Positions 1 through 10,018 of a stretch of DNA of 64,000 nt are shown in pieces; positions within the stretch are counted from its first letter, which is position 1; the number at the start of each line of letters is the position of its first letter. Under the pieces are notes generated by a model that was given only the letters and a program-made list of their open reading frames with translations, ran no database searches and was not told where the DNA came from. Source of the DNA: Cognatundibacterium crateris (GTDB lineage Bacteria > Pseudomonadota > Gammaproteobacteria > Burkholderiales > Burkholderiaceae_D); the NCBI RefSeq assembly GCF_010078235.1, contig NZ_JAABOS010000006.1:1-64000 (forward strand), given 5' to 3'. A program made the position numbers and the translations under genes.

Positions 1-1
1 A

Positions 2-40
2 AACAAAGGGAGAACGCTCGCGCATTCTCCCTTTGTTGTT
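2..40 (+). terminator. Intrinsic terminator-like hairpin at window edge
   Basis: A perfect 13-bp inverted repeat (2-14 with 25-37, 10-nt loop) is followed by a T-rich but interrupted tail. It most likely ends a plus-strand gene to the left of the window. The loose T-tract makes the direction uncertain. Confidence 0.6.
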
Positions 41-110
41 TCTAGGGTTTACTCAGTTAGTTCCGAATTATTCAAACGAATAGCCAAGCTTAGATGAGTA
101 GCCAAGCTTC

Positions 111-1214
111 TTAGGATGCGAGTTCCTGAAGCTCTCTTAAAGGATGTGCATAGTCTGGCCACACCTGCGCAAAGAAACCGAGAACCTGGTCACGGCTGAC
201 TTCTGCCAGACTGGCCGGTGACCACGCTGGCGTATTGTCTTTATCGACTACCAAGGCGCGTACGCCTTCAATCACTTCGCCATGCTTGAAGCAATGTCTG
301 ACCATATCGCGCTCCATGCGCAGGCAATCAGACACTGTCATAGAGGCACTGCGTCGGAGTTGTTCTAATGTGACGCACATCATGAGTGGTGAGCGCTTGG
401 CCATGGTGTTCACAGTTTTTTGTGCAAAATCACTGCCTTCTTCACGCAGTGCTTGCATGATGTCGCTGACAGAGTCCGCACTGAAGACCGCATCAATCAG
501 GCTGCGTTGTTGCGCCAGTTGAGAACCTGCAGGGTCAGCCTGGTTGCGGTAGGTTGCTGCAAACTGATGAATCTGCGCGCGCAGATCCGCTGCATCGCTG
601 GTATGTAACAGCTGTATCAATGCGGGTAACTCGGTCGAAGGAATAAATACGTCAGCAAGGCCTGCATATAAGGCATCGGCAGCACCGATCACTTCACCGC
701 TTAAACCCAGATAGCTGCCGCATTGGCCAGGGGTGCGTGACAGAAAATAACCGCCGCCTACATCAGGGAACAGTCCGATATTCACTTCCGGCATGGCCAT
801 CTTGGTACGTTCCGTTACTATCCTGACGCAGGATTGGGGACCTGCCTGGGCGATGCCCATGCCACCGCCCATGACCACACCATTCATCAATGCGATGTAA
901 GGTTTAGGATAGAAATGAATCAGATGATTGAGGGCGTATTCTTCGGTGAAGAAGTCTTCCAGTAATGCGCTGTCGCCTTGTGGACTGGTCGTGCCCACAT
1001 CGTAAAAGAAGCGGATATCACCACCGGCACATAAGGCTTTCTCGCTACTGCTTTGTAATACTACTGCGCGTATTTCGGGATTATCGCGCCATGCCATCAG
1101 CGCCGCGGTAATGCCACGTACCATATCAAGCGAGAGTGAATTCAGTGCCTTTGGTCTATCCAGCGTGATGTAGCCTATGTGATTGTGTACGGAGGTAAGA
1201 AGATATGCGCTCAT
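111..1214 (-). CDS. Enoyl-CoA hydratase/isomerase family, probable 3-hydroxyisobutyryl-CoA hydrolase
   Basis: 367 aa, the usual length of the HIBYL-CoA hydrolase branch (ECH_2) of the crotonase fold. The CoA-binding segment near residue 60 (KALCAGGDIRFFYD) and the oxyanion-hole stretch VVMGGGMGIAQ near residue 114 are present. The run MPEVNIGLFPDVGGGYFLSR, with its Glu and Asp, is typical of 3-hydroxyisobutyryl-CoA hydrolases rather than hydratases. That enzyme releases 3-hydroxyisobutyrate from its CoA thioester in valine breakdown, in the cytosol. No other valine-catabolism gene is adjacent, so the exact substrate is inferred from family. The gene is monocistronic as far as visible; an 11-bp direct repeat (81-91, 99-109) lies just beyond its stop. 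Confidence 0.85.
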   Translation of the reverse strand: MSAYLLTSVHNHIGYITLDRPKALNSLSLDMVRGITAALMAWRDNPEIRAVVLQSSSEKALCAGGDIRFFYDVGTTSPQGDSALLEDFFTEEYALNHLIHFYPKPYIALMNGVVMGGGMGIAQAGPQSCVRIVTERTKMAMPEVNIGLFPDVGGGYFLSRTPGQCGSYLGLSGEVIGAADALYAGLADVFIPSTELPALIQLLHTSDAADLRAQIHQFAATYRNQADPAGSQLAQQRSLIDAVFSADSVSDIMQALREEGSDFAQKTVNTMAKRSPLMMCVTLEQLRRSASMTVSDCLRMERDMVRHCFKHGEVIEGVRALVVDKDNTPAWSPASLAEVSRDQVLGFFAQVWPDYAHPLRELQELAS

Positions 1215-1298
1215 AGAGAATCAGAAAATTCATTAAGGTCAGCAATTCTATGCTGTGATCTGCCTGCAGATCAAACTTTGCTTACATTTTATGCCAAC

Positions 1299-1325
1299 AA
1301 AAAAGGACGCAAGCTGCGTCCTTTT
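1299..1325 (-). terminator. Terminator downstream of hpf
   Basis: An 11-bp stem (1301-1311 with 1315-1325, 3-nt loop) runs into a T-tract on the minus strand. It ends the rpoN-hpf transcript. Confidence 0.85.
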
Positions 1326-1349
1326 GAGTGATCCCCTGGGGGAATGGCT

Positions 1350-1694
1350 TTATGCCGACGCTGGGTCAGGCATGTGTTTGATCGCTTCGTGGTGATGATC
1401 CTGGATCTTGTCTTTGTGTTTAATCACCTGACGGTCCAGTTTGTCTATCAGTGCATCGATCGCTGCATACAGATCGTGCGCCAGACTTTCAACATGAATA
1501 TCTTTTCCGCTGATATGCAGATTGATGTCAGCCTTATGGCGTTTCTCTTTTTCGCGGAGCTTATCGACCGTCAGGATGACGGCAATATCAATGACTTGAT
1601 CGAAGTGACGCCGGACGCGTTCCAGCTTGGTTTGTACATATTCACGGATTGCAGGAGTTACTTCGACGTGATGTCCACTGATGGTGAGATTCAT
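1350..1694 (-). CDS. hpf: Ribosome hibernation promoting factor, short form (sigma-54 modulation protein)
   Basis: 114 aa, matching the short HPF/YfiA class: one beta-alpha-beta domain without the C-terminal extension of long HPF. It begins [20 protein letters not shown] and carries the basic, lysine-rich middle expected of a protein that sits in the 30S decoding centre. It dimerises or inactivates ribosomes in stationary phase. Its place just downstream of rpoN is the conserved proteobacterial order that gave it the old name sigma-54 modulation protein. A 119-nt gap from rpoN may hold its own promoter; a strong terminator follows. Confidence 0.93.
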   Translation of the reverse strand: MNLTISGHHVEVTPAIREYVQTKLERVRRHFDQVIDIAVILTVDKLREKEKRHKADINLHISGKDIHVESLAHDLYAAIDALIDKLDRQVIKHKDKIQDHHHEAIKHMPDPASA

Positions 1695-1813
1695 ACTGTG
1701 CTCCTATGGTGACGTTAATGCCAGGTACTCGCTATGATGATGCGCTCATCTCATCTGCTTGATACTGAGCTAAATCATATATAGCAATTAAAGCCGTGAT
1801 TACAAGAACTGAG

Positions 1814-3286
1814 TTACAAAGTTTTACGCAAACTGACTGGTGGGATTTTCAGGGCTTCGCGGTATTTGGCAACGGTGCGTCGCGCAATGACCATACCCTG
1901 TTCGCCCAGCATGTCTGCGATTTTACTGTCAGAGAGTGGGCTCTTCTGGTCTTCTGCTCCTATTAGCTGCTTGATGAGAGCGCGTATTGCGGTGGACGAT
2001 GCTTCCCCCCCGGTTTCCGTCGCAACGTGGCTGCCGAAAAAGTACTTCAACTCAAACATTCCATGCGGGGTCAGCATGTATTTTTGGGTCGTTACACGAG
2101 AAATCGTACTTTCGTGTAAACCTAGTGTATCAGCAATTTCGCGCAAAACAAGGGGGCGCATGGCGACAGCGCCATGGGTGAAAAAATTCTTTTGTCTTTC
2201 TACAATCGCTTGTGCAACGCGCAAAATGGTATCGAAGCGTTGTCGCATATTTTTGATCAGCCAGCGCGCTTCCTGCAGCTGGGTGCCAAGACTGCATTCA
2301 TTTTTATTATCTTTTGCCATTTGTGCATACATGCTGCTGACACGCAGTTTAGGCATCACATCCTGATTCAGTAATACCTGCCATTGCTGACCGCATTTAC
2401 GCACGATCACATCGGGAACCACATAGTCTGCAGCTTGCTGCGCAAAGGCGGACCCGGGACGTGGGTCGCACAGGCGAATCACAGCCTGTGCTTCACGCAA
2501 ATCCTCATCGTCACAGGCAAAGATTTTTTTTAACTTCGTGAAATCACGCTGAGCGAATAAGTTTAACTGCTGCTCAATAATCGCCAGTGCCAGTCTGCGC
2601 GTGACGACAGGAATTTTCGGGAGACGGCGTAACTGTAATGCCAGGCATTCAGACAGATTGCGCGCTGCTATGCCAGCGGGTTCAAAACTCTGCACCATAT
2701 TTAAGGCAAACTGTAACTCTTCCGGTTCCACGCATAATTCCAGTGGCAGACTGGAGTGGATATCGTCCAGGCTCTCAGTCAAATAACCATTATCATCGAG
2801 CGCATCGATAATCAGCTCACACAAAGCAAGGTCACGAACACCGCGCAAATTGACACGCATCTGTTCCAGCAAATGTTCACGCAGACTGATGCTGGCCGCT
2901 TCCAGCTGAGGACGGCCATCGTCGTCGTCCGCCTGACGCGATCCGGATGGAAGTTCGTCAAAGCTCCAGTCTTCCGCGCTCACACTCTCGCTGGCGGCAA
3001 AGTCGGCTTCTGCTGGAACGTCGGCCACAGTCTGTTCGTTCTGGCCATTGCTGTCCTTGTCTGCCGTAGCATTCGGGGTATTCTGTGTCATCGCGCCATC
3101 GGCCAGCAGGCGGATGGCATGGTCCAGCGGATCATCCACGCGCTCTAACAAAGGATTTTCGATCAGCAGGGATTCCAGCTCCTGATGCAACTCAAGCGTG
3201 GAGAGTTGCAACAGGCGGATAGACTGCTGCAGTTGCGGCGTCAGGGCAAGGTGTTGAGAAGTGCGGAGTTGCAGACTTTGTTTCAT
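1814..3286 (-). CDS. rpoN: RNA polymerase factor sigma-54
   Basis: 490 aa, full length. Region I (residues 1-50) is the Gln/Leu-rich activator-interacting segment (MKQSLQLRTSQHLALTPQLQ). An acidic, low-complexity region II follows (about 60-130), then the core-binding domain and the C-terminal HTH. The RpoN box ARRTVAKYRE at about 468-477 recognises the -24 element. It directs transcription from -24/-12 promoters that need AAA+ enhancer-binding proteins. It starts 11 nt after the lptB stop and so is probably cotranscribed with the LPS-export genes, the standard order in this class. Confidence 0.97.
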   Translation of the reverse strand: MKQSLQLRTSQHLALTPQLQQSIRLLQLSTLELHQELESLLIENPLLERVDDPLDHAIRLLADGAMTQNTPNATADKDSNGQNEQTVADVPAEADFAASESVSAEDWSFDELPSGSRQADDDDGRPQLEAASISLREHLLEQMRVNLRGVRDLALCELIIDALDDNGYLTESLDDIHSSLPLELCVEPEELQFALNMVQSFEPAGIAARNLSECLALQLRRLPKIPVVTRRLALAIIEQQLNLFAQRDFTKLKKIFACDDEDLREAQAVIRLCDPRPGSAFAQQAADYVVPDVIVRKCGQQWQVLLNQDVMPKLRVSSMYAQMAKDNKNECSLGTQLQEARWLIKNMRQRFDTILRVAQAIVERQKNFFTHGAVAMRPLVLREIADTLGLHESTISRVTTQKYMLTPHGMFELKYFFGSHVATETGGEASSTAIRALIKQLIGAEDQKSPLSDSKIADMLGEQGMVIARRTVAKYREALKIPPVSLRKTL

Positions 3287-3297
3287 GATGCGCCCGG

Positions 3298-4050
3298 TTA
3301 CATGCGGAAGTGTTCTCCGAGATAGACCCGGCGCACAGATTCGTTTTGAATAATATCATCTGGCTTGCCGCTGGCCAGTACTGCACCCTGATTGATAATG
3401 TAGGCATGATCACAGATGCCCAGGGTTTCGCGCACATTATGGTCGGTAATCAGTACCCCGATGCCACGTTCTTTCAGAAAGCGCACGATGCGTTGTATCT
3501 CGATGACGGCAATTGGATCGACACCGGCAAATGGTTCATCAAGCAAAACAAACAAGGGATCGGTCGCGAGTGCACGTGCAATTTCCACCCGGCGGCGCTC
3601 ACCACCAGACAGAGATAAGGCCGGATTTTCACGTATATGTTCTATCTGCAGATCGGCTAATAACTGATTCAGGCGTTGACTGATTTCGTCCTTGCTCAGA
3701 TATTTTCCCCGCTTGTCTTTTTTTAACTCCAGCACGGCACGTATATTTTCTTCTACCGTCAGCTTGCGAAATACGGAAGCTTCTTGCGGCAGATAGGATA
3801 AGCCGAGTACCGCGCGCTGATGGATAGGCAATGCGGAAACATCGACACCGTTAATGCCTATCTCGCCGCTGTCTGATGGAACCAGCCCGACTATCATATA
3901 AAACGAAGTCGTCTTACCGGCACCATTCGGCCCCAGCAAGCCCACTACTTCACCGCTTTTCACCATCAGTGATACATCTCTGACCACCTGGCGCGCGCCA
4001 TAGCTTTTTTGCAGCCCTTTAACCTGCAATGTGTTATCTGTAGCCAGCAT
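3298..4050 (-). CDS. lptB: LPS export ABC transporter ATP-binding protein LptB
   Basis: 250 aa from the chosen start [10 protein letters not shown]; a longer reading frame would overlap lptA by over 70 bases. Walker A GPNGAGKT lies at 40-47, the ABC signature LSGGE near the middle, and Walker [13 protein letters not shown] follows, then the switch His in [10 protein letters not shown]. LptB is the cytoplasmic ATPase that, with LptFG, extracts LPS from the inner membrane. Its start is 1 nt past the lptA stop, indicating translational coupling. LptF and LptG are not in the window, as usual. Confidence 0.97.
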   Translation of the reverse strand: MLATDNTLQVKGLQKSYGARQVVRDVSLMVKSGEVVGLLGPNGAGKTTSFYMIVGLVPSDSGEIGINGVDVSALPIHQRAVLGLSYLPQEASVFRKLTVEENIRAVLELKKDKRGKYLSKDEISQRLNQLLADLQIEHIRENPALSLSGGERRRVEIARALATDPLFVLLDEPFAGVDPIAVIEIQRIVRFLKERGIGVLITDHNVRETLGICDHAYIINQGAVLASGKPDDIIQNESVRRVYLGEHFRM

Positions 4051-4051
4051 C

Positions 4052-4624
4052 TTATTGTGCCTGTGTTGTACCTGACGCTGATTTGCTGCGCAGGATAAGT
4101 TGAGTCCGGGGCTTCGCTGTGTCATGTTCGCCGCTGACGCTATTGGTACCTGTCAGTACTTCATTGCGGCTGTCATAGGAAAGATATTCGCCGAACTGCT
4201 CCTGCATTACCTTGTTACCTTCAATATTGCGTACCTTGGCGCGGGTGGTGAAAACGACGATTTCAGTTTTTTCATTGTAGACAGCTTTTTCCGCTTCACC
4301 TTCTAACCAACGCTCATTCGGGCCATCCATTTTTTGGCGGAAGCTAATCAGGCCATGATTTTTTCCCAGCAGGGTGACTATCTGGGTACCGTCTTTTTCT
4401 TCCTGTATGGTCGCATTATCTGCCTGAATTAGCAGTGTGCCACGAGTGATGGTGACACCGAGTGACAGCACATTCAGATTTTTTTTCAAATCATAGAAGC
4501 TCTTACCTGCTTCAATCACCGCATCTTTCAAAGCGTCAGCTTTTTCCGCGTGAGCAAATGGCGACAGGCTGCAGGACAGCAGCAGGCTGGCAACAGTGAT
4601 GAGGTGTCGTAGAGAGTGGCGCAT
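4052..4624 (-). CDS. lptA: Lipopolysaccharide transport periplasmic protein LptA
   Basis: 190 aa with a signal peptide (about residues 1-26, cleavage after AHA) and an OstA/LptA beta-jellyroll domain (about 35-160; [13 protein letters not shown] at its beginning). LptA forms the periplasmic bridge that carries LPS from LptC to LptD. The Ser/Thr/Gln-rich C-terminus ([11 protein letters not shown]) is unstructured. It lies 4 nt after lptC and 1 nt before lptB in the same operon. Confidence 0.95.
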   Translation of the reverse strand: MRHSLRHLITVASLLLSCSLSPFAHAEKADALKDAVIEAGKSFYDLKKNLNVLSLGVTITRGTLLIQADNATIQEEKDGTQIVTLLGKNHGLISFRQKMDGPNERWLEGEAEKAVYNEKTEIVVFTTRAKVRNIEGNKVMQEQFGEYLSYDSRNEVLTGTNSVSGEHDTAKPRTQLILRSKSASGTTQAQ

Positions 4625-4628
4625 ACAA

Positions 4629-5288
4629 TTATTTCCTGATATCTGGTTGTGAGGGCGGTGCCGCCAGGTCTGGGCGCCGCTTAATACGCATATTGACTTT
4701 ACTGAGAAAGCTGACTTGCTGAGTCAGATTGTTCGCTTCAATTCCTATCGCAGTGGCATCTACTTTGTAAGTCTGCATACGTACCGCCTGATCCGTCTTG
4801 ACGATGTCTGAATCAGGCAGCATCAGCAGGTATTGAGTCGTCAATTGAAAAAAGTTTTTGGGTTCAGCCGAGGTCTGCGCTACCACTACGTCGTCATAAA
4901 AATGAACTTGATCATAGCTGCGGTTTAACTGTGGATTAGCTGACTTTTGCTCCACCAAAGCGCGTTTGGCCTGTATCGTGACGGGTTGTCTGCGTTCGTC
5001 AAAACTATGTATCAGTGGATTGGTGATTTCATACTGATCGGTCTGCGGCAAATGGATCAGCTTATCGCCCTGGACGTGATAATTGGCCTGACCGTTATTG
5101 GACAATTTAATGAAATTAAATTTTTCCACATAATAGTCAGGTTCTTTACGATTCTGCAGACGACCGGCAGCTTCATCACCCTGACGGTGTATGACCTGAT
5201 GGATCCAGATACTGGCCAGCACCACGATGCCGAGTGCGATCACTCCCATCCAGCTGCGTGCCTGATCGATAGTGACTTGAGGTTTCAT
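4629..5288 (-). CDS. lptC: LPS export ABC transporter periplasmic protein LptC
   Basis: 219 aa, one N-terminal membrane anchor (about residues 14-30) and a periplasmic LptC jellyroll domain (about 50-195). It receives LPS from the LptB2FG transporter and hands it to LptA. The ATG overlaps the kdsC stop as ATGA, so translation is coupled. The Pro/Ala-rich tail after residue 205 shows no motif. Confidence 0.94.
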   Translation of the reverse strand: MKPQVTIDQARSWMGVIALGIVVLASIWIHQVIHRQGDEAAGRLQNRKEPDYYVEKFNFIKLSNNGQANYHVQGDKLIHLPQTDQYEITNPLIHSFDERRQPVTIQAKRALVEQKSANPQLNRSYDQVHFYDDVVVAQTSAEPKNFFQLTTQYLLMLPDSDIVKTDQAVRMQTYKVDATAIGIEANNLTQQVSFLSKVNMRIKRRPDLAAPPSQPDIRK

Positions 5289-5809
5289 GACAGATAGCGG
5301 GCCAAAGCCTGATCATACTTACCCTGGGCACGCAGGATGAGGTCACAGATTTCGCGCACTGCACCTTTGCCACCACCCGCAGTCGTGACGAAATCCACGC
5401 GCTGCCGGACTTCGGCGTGACCATTTGGTACGCTGACAGAAAATCCGACCCGGCTCAATACCGGTAAGTCAATCACGTCATCTCCGATGAAACCGCAGGC
5501 AGTCGCAGGGATTTGTAATTCTTCGATTAAGCTCAGAAAGGCAGACTGCTTATCATGTATACCCTGACGCACATGGGTGATACCGAGATCAGCCGCACGT
5601 TTTGACACGATAGCTGACTGGCGGGCGCTGATAATTGCGGTCGCGATGCCTGCATCCTGCAGCAGGCGTATACCCTGGCCATCAAGCACATTGAAGGTTT
5701 TTAAAGCTTCGCCCTCAGGACCAAAATGCAAACTGCCATCAGTCAGGATGCCGTCTACATCAAATATCATCAGCCTGAGCTGCGCCGCTTTTTGCAGAGT
5801 GTCGCTCAT
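5285..5809 (-). CDS. kdsC: 3-deoxy-D-manno-octulosonate 8-phosphate phosphatase
   Basis: 174 aa HAD-family C0 phosphatase, the normal tetrameric KdsC size. Motif I is DVDGILTDG (residues 17-25, nucleophile Asp17, acid/base Asp19), motif II is the Ser in IISAR, and motif III/IV includes FIGDDVIDLPVL. It removes the phosphate of Kdo-8-P to give Kdo for LPS core synthesis. It overlaps kdsD upstream by one base (TGATG) and lptC downstream (ATGA). Confidence 0.96.
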   Translation of the reverse strand: MSDTLQKAAQLRLMIFDVDGILTDGSLHFGPEGEALKTFNVLDGQGIRLLQDAGIATAIISARQSAIVSKRAADLGITHVRQGIHDKQSAFLSLIEELQIPATACGFIGDDVIDLPVLSRVGFSVSVPNGHAEVRQRVDFVTTAGGGKGAVREICDLILRAQGKYDQALARYLS

Positions 5810-6849
5810 CAGATCACCTTGGCACGGGTTAAGTCGTGGATATGCAGCGCACCGACCAGATGGCCATCAGCATCTGCCACCAGTAACTGGTTAATGCGGT
5901 AGGTTTCCATGATCTCCACGGCTTCCACCGCGAGTTGATCCGGACGTATGCGACGCGGATTCGCACGCATCACGTCAGCAATCGAAATCTGCGTGAAATC
6001 CTGTACGGTTTCCATCATGCGGCGTAAGTCACCGTCGGTGAACACGCCTATGATCTGATTCTGTGCATTTACCACCGCCGTCATCGCCATGCCTTTTTTG
6101 GTGATTTCGAGCAGTGCGCTGGTCAGTTTGGTATCTGGCCTTACACTGGGAATTGCATCCCCGGTACGCATGACATCTCTGACATGGGTCAGCAGGCGGC
6201 GACCCAAGGCGCCACCCGGATGAGAACGCGCAAAGTCTTCCTCCCGAAAGCCGCGTGCATCGAGTACGGCAACAGCCAGTGCATCGCCCAGCGCCAGAGT
6301 GACGGTAGTACTGGCAGTTGGTGCCAGATTCAATGGGCAAGCTTCTTTTTCGACATGCAGGTTCAGGTGCGCATCAGCGATTTGCGCCAGACTGGATTGC
6401 GGCTTACCGGTCATCGCGATCAGTTTTACCCCAAGACGCTTGATGATGGGGACGATAGACATCAGCTCGGACGCTTCGCCGGAATAGGAAATGGCAATAA
6501 ACACATCCTGCGGAGTGATCATCCCCAGATCGCCATGCGCCGCTTCGGCCGGATGGACAAAAAAGGAGGGGGTGCCGGTAGAGGCGAAAGTCGCCGCGAT
6601 TTTGCGACCGATATGGCCAGATTTGCCAATGCCGGAAACGACTACACGGCCGTTGCATGAAAGCAACATGTCGACTGCCTGTGCAAAAGCCGCGGCATCT
6701 TCTGCCTGCAGGCGCTGACGCAGATGGTTGAGCGCATCAGCTTCAATTTGCAGGGTAGTTGCGGCCAGCATGACCGCCCGCTGTGCTGCACTGGTGCAGC
6801 CAGACTTTGACGTGTCGTCAGAGGTTAAGGGAGCAGTGAATTGATTCAT
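5809..6849 (-). CDS. kdsD: D-arabinose 5-phosphate isomerase
   Basis: 346 aa from MNQFTAPLTS; an in-frame extension upstream lacks a ribosome site and resemblance to the family. A SIS domain (about 50-190; SGIGKSGHIGRKIA, then the SYSGEASEL segment) is followed by two CBS domains (about 215-345; GVFTDGDLRR in the first). It interconverts ribulose-5-phosphate and arabinose-5-phosphate, the first committed step of Kdo synthesis. It is the first gene of the minus-strand LPS operon; the promoter must lie in the 220-nt gap to the divergent antiporter gene. Confidence 0.96.
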   Translation of the reverse strand: MNQFTAPLTSDDTSKSGCTSAAQRAVMLAATTLQIEADALNHLRQRLQAEDAAAFAQAVDMLLSCNGRVVVSGIGKSGHIGRKIAATFASTGTPSFFVHPAEAAHGDLGMITPQDVFIAISYSGEASELMSIVPIIKRLGVKLIAMTGKPQSSLAQIADAHLNLHVEKEACPLNLAPTASTTVTLALGDALAVAVLDARGFREEDFARSHPGGALGRRLLTHVRDVMRTGDAIPSVRPDTKLTSALLEITKKGMAMTAVVNAQNQIIGVFTDGDLRRMMETVQDFTQISIADVMRANPRRIRPDQLAVEAVEIMETYRINQLLVADADGHLVGALHIHDLTRAKVI

Positions 6850-7069
6850 GCCCGAAGTATAAACGAAATCCTGTAAGCAAAAACTCTGCCAGATGTAACA
6901 TAATTTGCTTTGTCGGAATCTGTATGGCATCCGGGTGGCCGCTGGTTCATAGGAGCATATCAGGTGCGCGATAGCATACTCAGCAGATCCAGCGACAGAC
7001 TTTCTTGAAATCGCGCAATTTATTCAATGGAAACACCGGTTTTCCAGCATTTTCGGCAATAATGTCTTT

Positions 7070-9052
7070 ATGAATGCTCTCGACACCACCTTATCTTTAC
7101 TGGCCGCCGCTGTTCTGGGGGTGGTGGCTTTTCGCATGCTGCAATTGCCGCCGATACTGGGCTATTTGGTGGTCGGTGTGGTCATCGGCCCCTTTGGCCT
7201 GGGTTTTGCTGAAGACAGCGCTGTGACCCATGAAATGGCGGAATTCGGCGTTGTGTTTCTGATGTTTTCAATCGGCCTGGAATTCTCACTGCCTAAGCTG
7301 ATGGCCATGCGCAAGCAGGTATTCGGGCTAGGGATGGCGCAGGTATTGGTGACCATTCTGGCCAGCCTGTGCAGTGGCTGGCTGGCCAGCTACTGCTTGC
7401 CCAAGTTCTTTCAGATAGGCTGGGAAGCCGCATTCGCATTGGGTGGCGCGCTTGCCATGTCGTCCACCGCCATCGTCTCGAAAATGCTCACGGAACGTCT
7501 GGAGCTGGAAAGTCTGCATGGCCGTCAGATTATCAGCATCCTGTTATTTCAGGATCTGGCCGTGGTACCGCTGCTGATCCTGGTACCGGCACTGGCTACC
7601 CACTCAGACAATATAGTCACCACATTGCTGTGGGCTGGTGGCAAGGCCGTCTTGGTGCTGGTCTTGCTGCTGGTGGTCGGGCAAAGCATGATGCGCAATT
7701 GGTTCAAGCTGGTGGTGAAGCGACGATCGCAGGAATTATTCATGCTGAACCTGCTATTGATCACGCTGGGCGCCGCCTGGCTGACCGAAAAAGCCGGTTT
7801 GTCGATGGCGCTCGGTGCGTTCGTTGCAGGCATGCTGATTTCCGAAACTGAATACCGGCATCAGGTGGAAGAGGACATTAAGCCCTTCCGTGACGTGTTG
7901 CTGGGTCTGTTCTTTATCACCATAGGCATGCTGTTGAATCTGAAGCTGGTGGCACAGAACGTGTGGATGGTGTTGTTCCTGTTTATCGGCCCCTTGATGC
8001 TGAAACTGGTGTTGATTGCTGGCTTAGCACGTCTGTTTGGCTCATCCACCAGCGTCGCTTTGCGTACCGGACTGGCCTTGGCGCAGGCAGGTGAATTCGG
8101 CTTTGTCTTATTGAATCAGGCCGGTGCGCTGAACCTGATAGACCCGCAACTGCTGCAGCTGATTCTGGCCTCGATGGTGCTGTCTATGTTGGTCTCACCC
8201 TTCATCCTGGCCAAGTCGGATGCGATCGTGATGAAGTTCTCTTCGAATGAATGGATGATGCAGTCGCTGGCCCTGACGCAAATCGCTGCGCGCACGATGT
8301 CAACCCGCAAACACGTGATCATCGCGGGTTTCGGTCGCAGCGGCCAGAATCTGGCGCGTTTGCTGAGTGAAGAAAAAATCGACTATCACGCATTGGATCT
8401 GGACCCGGACCGGGTACGTGAGGCTCAGACGGCCGGTGCCAACGTGTCTTATGGCGATGCCGCACGTAAGGAAAGCCTGGTCGCGGCTGGCATACACCGC
8501 GCTGCCGCTTTGGTCATTACTTATACCAGCACCGCATCAGCGCTTAAGATTTTGCACTTTGTGCATGAACTGCAGCCTGGCTTACCGGTGATCGTGCGCA
8601 GCCATGATGATGTCGATCTGGAAAAGCTGCGCGACGCCGGTGCCACCGAGGTGGTGCCCGAGCTGATGGAGGGCAGTCTGATGCTGGCTTCGCATGCACT
8701 GGTCTTGCTGGGTGTGCCTTTGCGGCGCGTGGTGCATCGGGTTCATGCTGCGCGCGATGAGCGTTATGAATCGCTGCGCGGCTTCTTCCATGGTGCCAGC
8801 GATGCGGCTGATAGTCCGGATGCTATGCAAATCCGCTTACACTCAGTCACCTTAAGCGAACGTGCCAGCGCGGTTGGCAAGCGCATTGCCGAGCTGGCGC
8901 TGGCTGATCTGGAGGTAGATATTCATACCATACGGCGCGGCAAGGCCAGGCAGGAAGCGGATGATACGCTGGTTTTGCAGAGTGGTGATGTGATCGTGGT
9001 GCGCGGAACCTCAGAAGCAGTCGCAAGAGCGGAGCTGAGGCTGTTAAAATAG
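7070..9052 (+). CDS. Kef/YbaL-type monovalent cation:proton antiporter with TrkA domains
   Basis: 660 aa. The first 385 or so residues form about 12 hydrophobic helices of the CPA2 Na+/H+ exchanger fold. A cytoplasmic RCK/TrkA-N domain (about 408-525) has the nucleotide-binding signature [12 protein letters not shown], followed by a TrkA-C domain (about 575-660). Such proteins exchange K+ (or Na+) for protons and are gated by nucleotide, or glutathione in KefB/C. The closest architecture is YbaL/KefB; substrate and gating ligand cannot be told from sequence. apt follows after 34 nt, so the two may be cotranscribed. Confidence 0.88.
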   Translation: MNALDTTLSLLAAAVLGVVAFRMLQLPPILGYLVVGVVIGPFGLGFAEDSAVTHEMAEFGVVFLMFSIGLEFSLPKLMAMRKQVFGLGMAQVLVTILASLCSGWLASYCLPKFFQIGWEAAFALGGALAMSSTAIVSKMLTERLELESLHGRQIISILLFQDLAVVPLLILVPALATHSDNIVTTLLWAGGKAVLVLVLLLVVGQSMMRNWFKLVVKRRSQELFMLNLLLITLGAAWLTEKAGLSMALGAFVAGMLISETEYRHQVEEDIKPFRDVLLGLFFITIGMLLNLKLVAQNVWMVLFLFIGPLMLKLVLIAGLARLFGSSTSVALRTGLALAQAGEFGFVLLNQAGALNLIDPQLLQLILASMVLSMLVSPFILAKSDAIVMKFSSNEWMMQSLALTQIAARTMSTRKHVIIAGFGRSGQNLARLLSEEKIDYHALDLDPDRVREAQTAGANVSYGDAARKESLVAAGIHRAAALVITYTSTASALKILHFVHELQPGLPVIVRSHDDVDLEKLRDAGATEVVPELMEGSLMLASHALVLLGVPLRRVVHRVHAARDERYESLRGFFHGASDAADSPDAMQIRLHSVTLSERASAVGKRIAELALADLEVDIHTIRRGKARQEADDTLVLQSGDVIVVRGTSEAVARAELRLLK

Positions 9053-9086
9053 CGGGTTATTTTTAAAAATTGAAGGACATCTGGCG

Positions 9087-9629
9087 ATGTTAAATCCATC
9101 CGAGTACATTAAAGAACATATCCGCACCGTGCCAAACTGGCCACAAGAAGGCGTGATGTTCCGCGATATCACCCCTTTGCTGCAAAACCCCAAGGTGTTT
9201 CGTGTGCTGATCGATATGTTCGTACACCGCTATATGGATGAAAAAATTGATGTGATCGCTGGGCTGGACGCGCGCGGTTTCATTATCGGTTCAGTGCTGG
9301 CTTATGAGCTGAATCTGGGATTTGTGCCTATCCGTAAAAAAGGTAAGCTGCCTTTCCATACCGTATCCGAAGAATATGTACTGGAATACGGCAGTGCGAC
9401 TGTGGAATTGCATGCGGATGCCTGCAAAAAAGGCGATCGCGTAGTGCTGATCGATGACCTGATCGCGACTGGCGGTACCATGATGGCTGGTAAAAAACTG
9501 CTGGAGCGTCTGGGCGCTACCGTGGTTGAAGGTGCGGTCATCGTCGATTTGCCGGAATTGGGCGGCTCTAAGATCATCAAAGACAGCGGCATGCCTTTGT
9601 ATACGATTTGCAATTTCGACGGCCATTAA
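9087..9629 (+). CDS. apt: Adenine phosphoribosyltransferase
   Basis: 180 aa, standard length. The PRPP-binding motif [13 protein letters not shown] lies at about 121-133 and the substrate-lid region [14 protein letters not shown] at about 66-79. It salvages adenine to AMP using PRPP. A purine-salvage enzyme next to a cation antiporter has no obvious functional meaning. A strong terminator ends the unit 22 nt downstream. Confidence 0.97.
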   Translation: MLNPSEYIKEHIRTVPNWPQEGVMFRDITPLLQNPKVFRVLIDMFVHRYMDEKIDVIAGLDARGFIIGSVLAYELNLGFVPIRKKGKLPFHTVSEEYVLEYGSATVELHADACKKGDRVVLIDDLIATGGTMMAGKKLLERLGATVVEGAVIVDLPELGGSKIIKDSGMPLYTICNFDGH

Positions 9630-9650
9630 AACTGCGCTTTTGCCAGCGTT

Positions 9651-9689
9651 GACAAAAACGGATGCCCGCATGGCATCCGTTTTTGTTTT
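9651..9689 (+). terminator. Terminator after apt
   Basis: A perfect 15-bp stem (9651-9665 with 9671-9685, loop CGCAT) has a T-rich 3' arm. Confidence 0.9.
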
Positions 9690-9823
9690 ACAGCGATATT
9701 GCTGCGGTATGACTGCGGTATGCACCTGATTTGTACGATCAGAAGCAAAACCCCGGCTGGGGTGGCTTAGCAGTAAATACTGTGCGCAGTTCAGCTTGCT
9801 ATGCAGAAAACCCTGAGCTGCGC

Positions 9824-9829
9824 TATACT
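9824..9829 (+). promoter_or_regulatory. Candidate -10 box of the ahcY transcript
   Basis: TATACT, with no convincing -35 at 16-18 nt. Its spacing would place the transcription start at about 9836, exactly where the P1 stem of the riboswitch begins, which supports the assignment. Confidence 0.45.
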
Positions 9830-9835
9830 TCCCAG

Positions 9836-9905
9836 CTTCCAAGGAGCGTTGCGACGGAAATCTGTTTTCCGCCAGGCTTGGAATCACAGGCGTAAGCCGG
9901 TAGTT
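9836..9905 (+). ncRNA. S-adenosylhomocysteine (SAH) riboswitch
   Basis: The conserved core AAGGAGCGTTGCGAC (9841-9855) and CCAGGCTTGGAA (9872-9883) match the SAH-I riboswitch class. P1 pairs 9837-9843 with 9877-9883 (7 bp, perfect). P2 pairs 9855-9860 with 9866-9871 (6 bp). A GGC-GTAA-GCC hairpin (9889-9898) corresponds to P4. The class binds SAH and turns on methyl-cycle recycling genes; here ahcY begins 114 nt downstream, with metF in the same direction. Family identity and the on-switch behaviour are established knowledge; binding here is inferred. Confidence 0.93.
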
Positions 9906-9969
9906 TGACTTTCTTGTTTCTGATGATGCAAAAATGAACAAATTTCCGGCCTTGCTGACCACAACCGCG

Positions 9970-10012
9970 CTCACGTTACTTTTTTCTTTAGAAAGGAGGG
10001 CGTGAGAACGCC
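9970..10012 (+). promoter_or_regulatory. Possible riboswitch expression platform and displaced Shine-Dalgarno of ahcY
   Basis: The Shine-Dalgarno AGGAGG (9994-9999) stands 19 nt before the ATG at 10019, too far for normal initiation. A hairpin GGCGT-GAGA-ACGCC (9999-10012) fills the gap and would bring it close when folded. CTCACG (9970-9975) can instead pair with CGTGAG (10001-10006), which excludes that hairpin. Two exclusive folds around a ribosome site suit translational control by the upstream aptamer. Confidence 0.5.
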
Positions 10013-10018
10013 GCCATC

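Noticed and set aside
9291-9974. 227-codon minus-strand frame opposite apt and the SAH riboswitch
   Set aside because: Antisense to a confident gene and an RNA element; no family resemblance.
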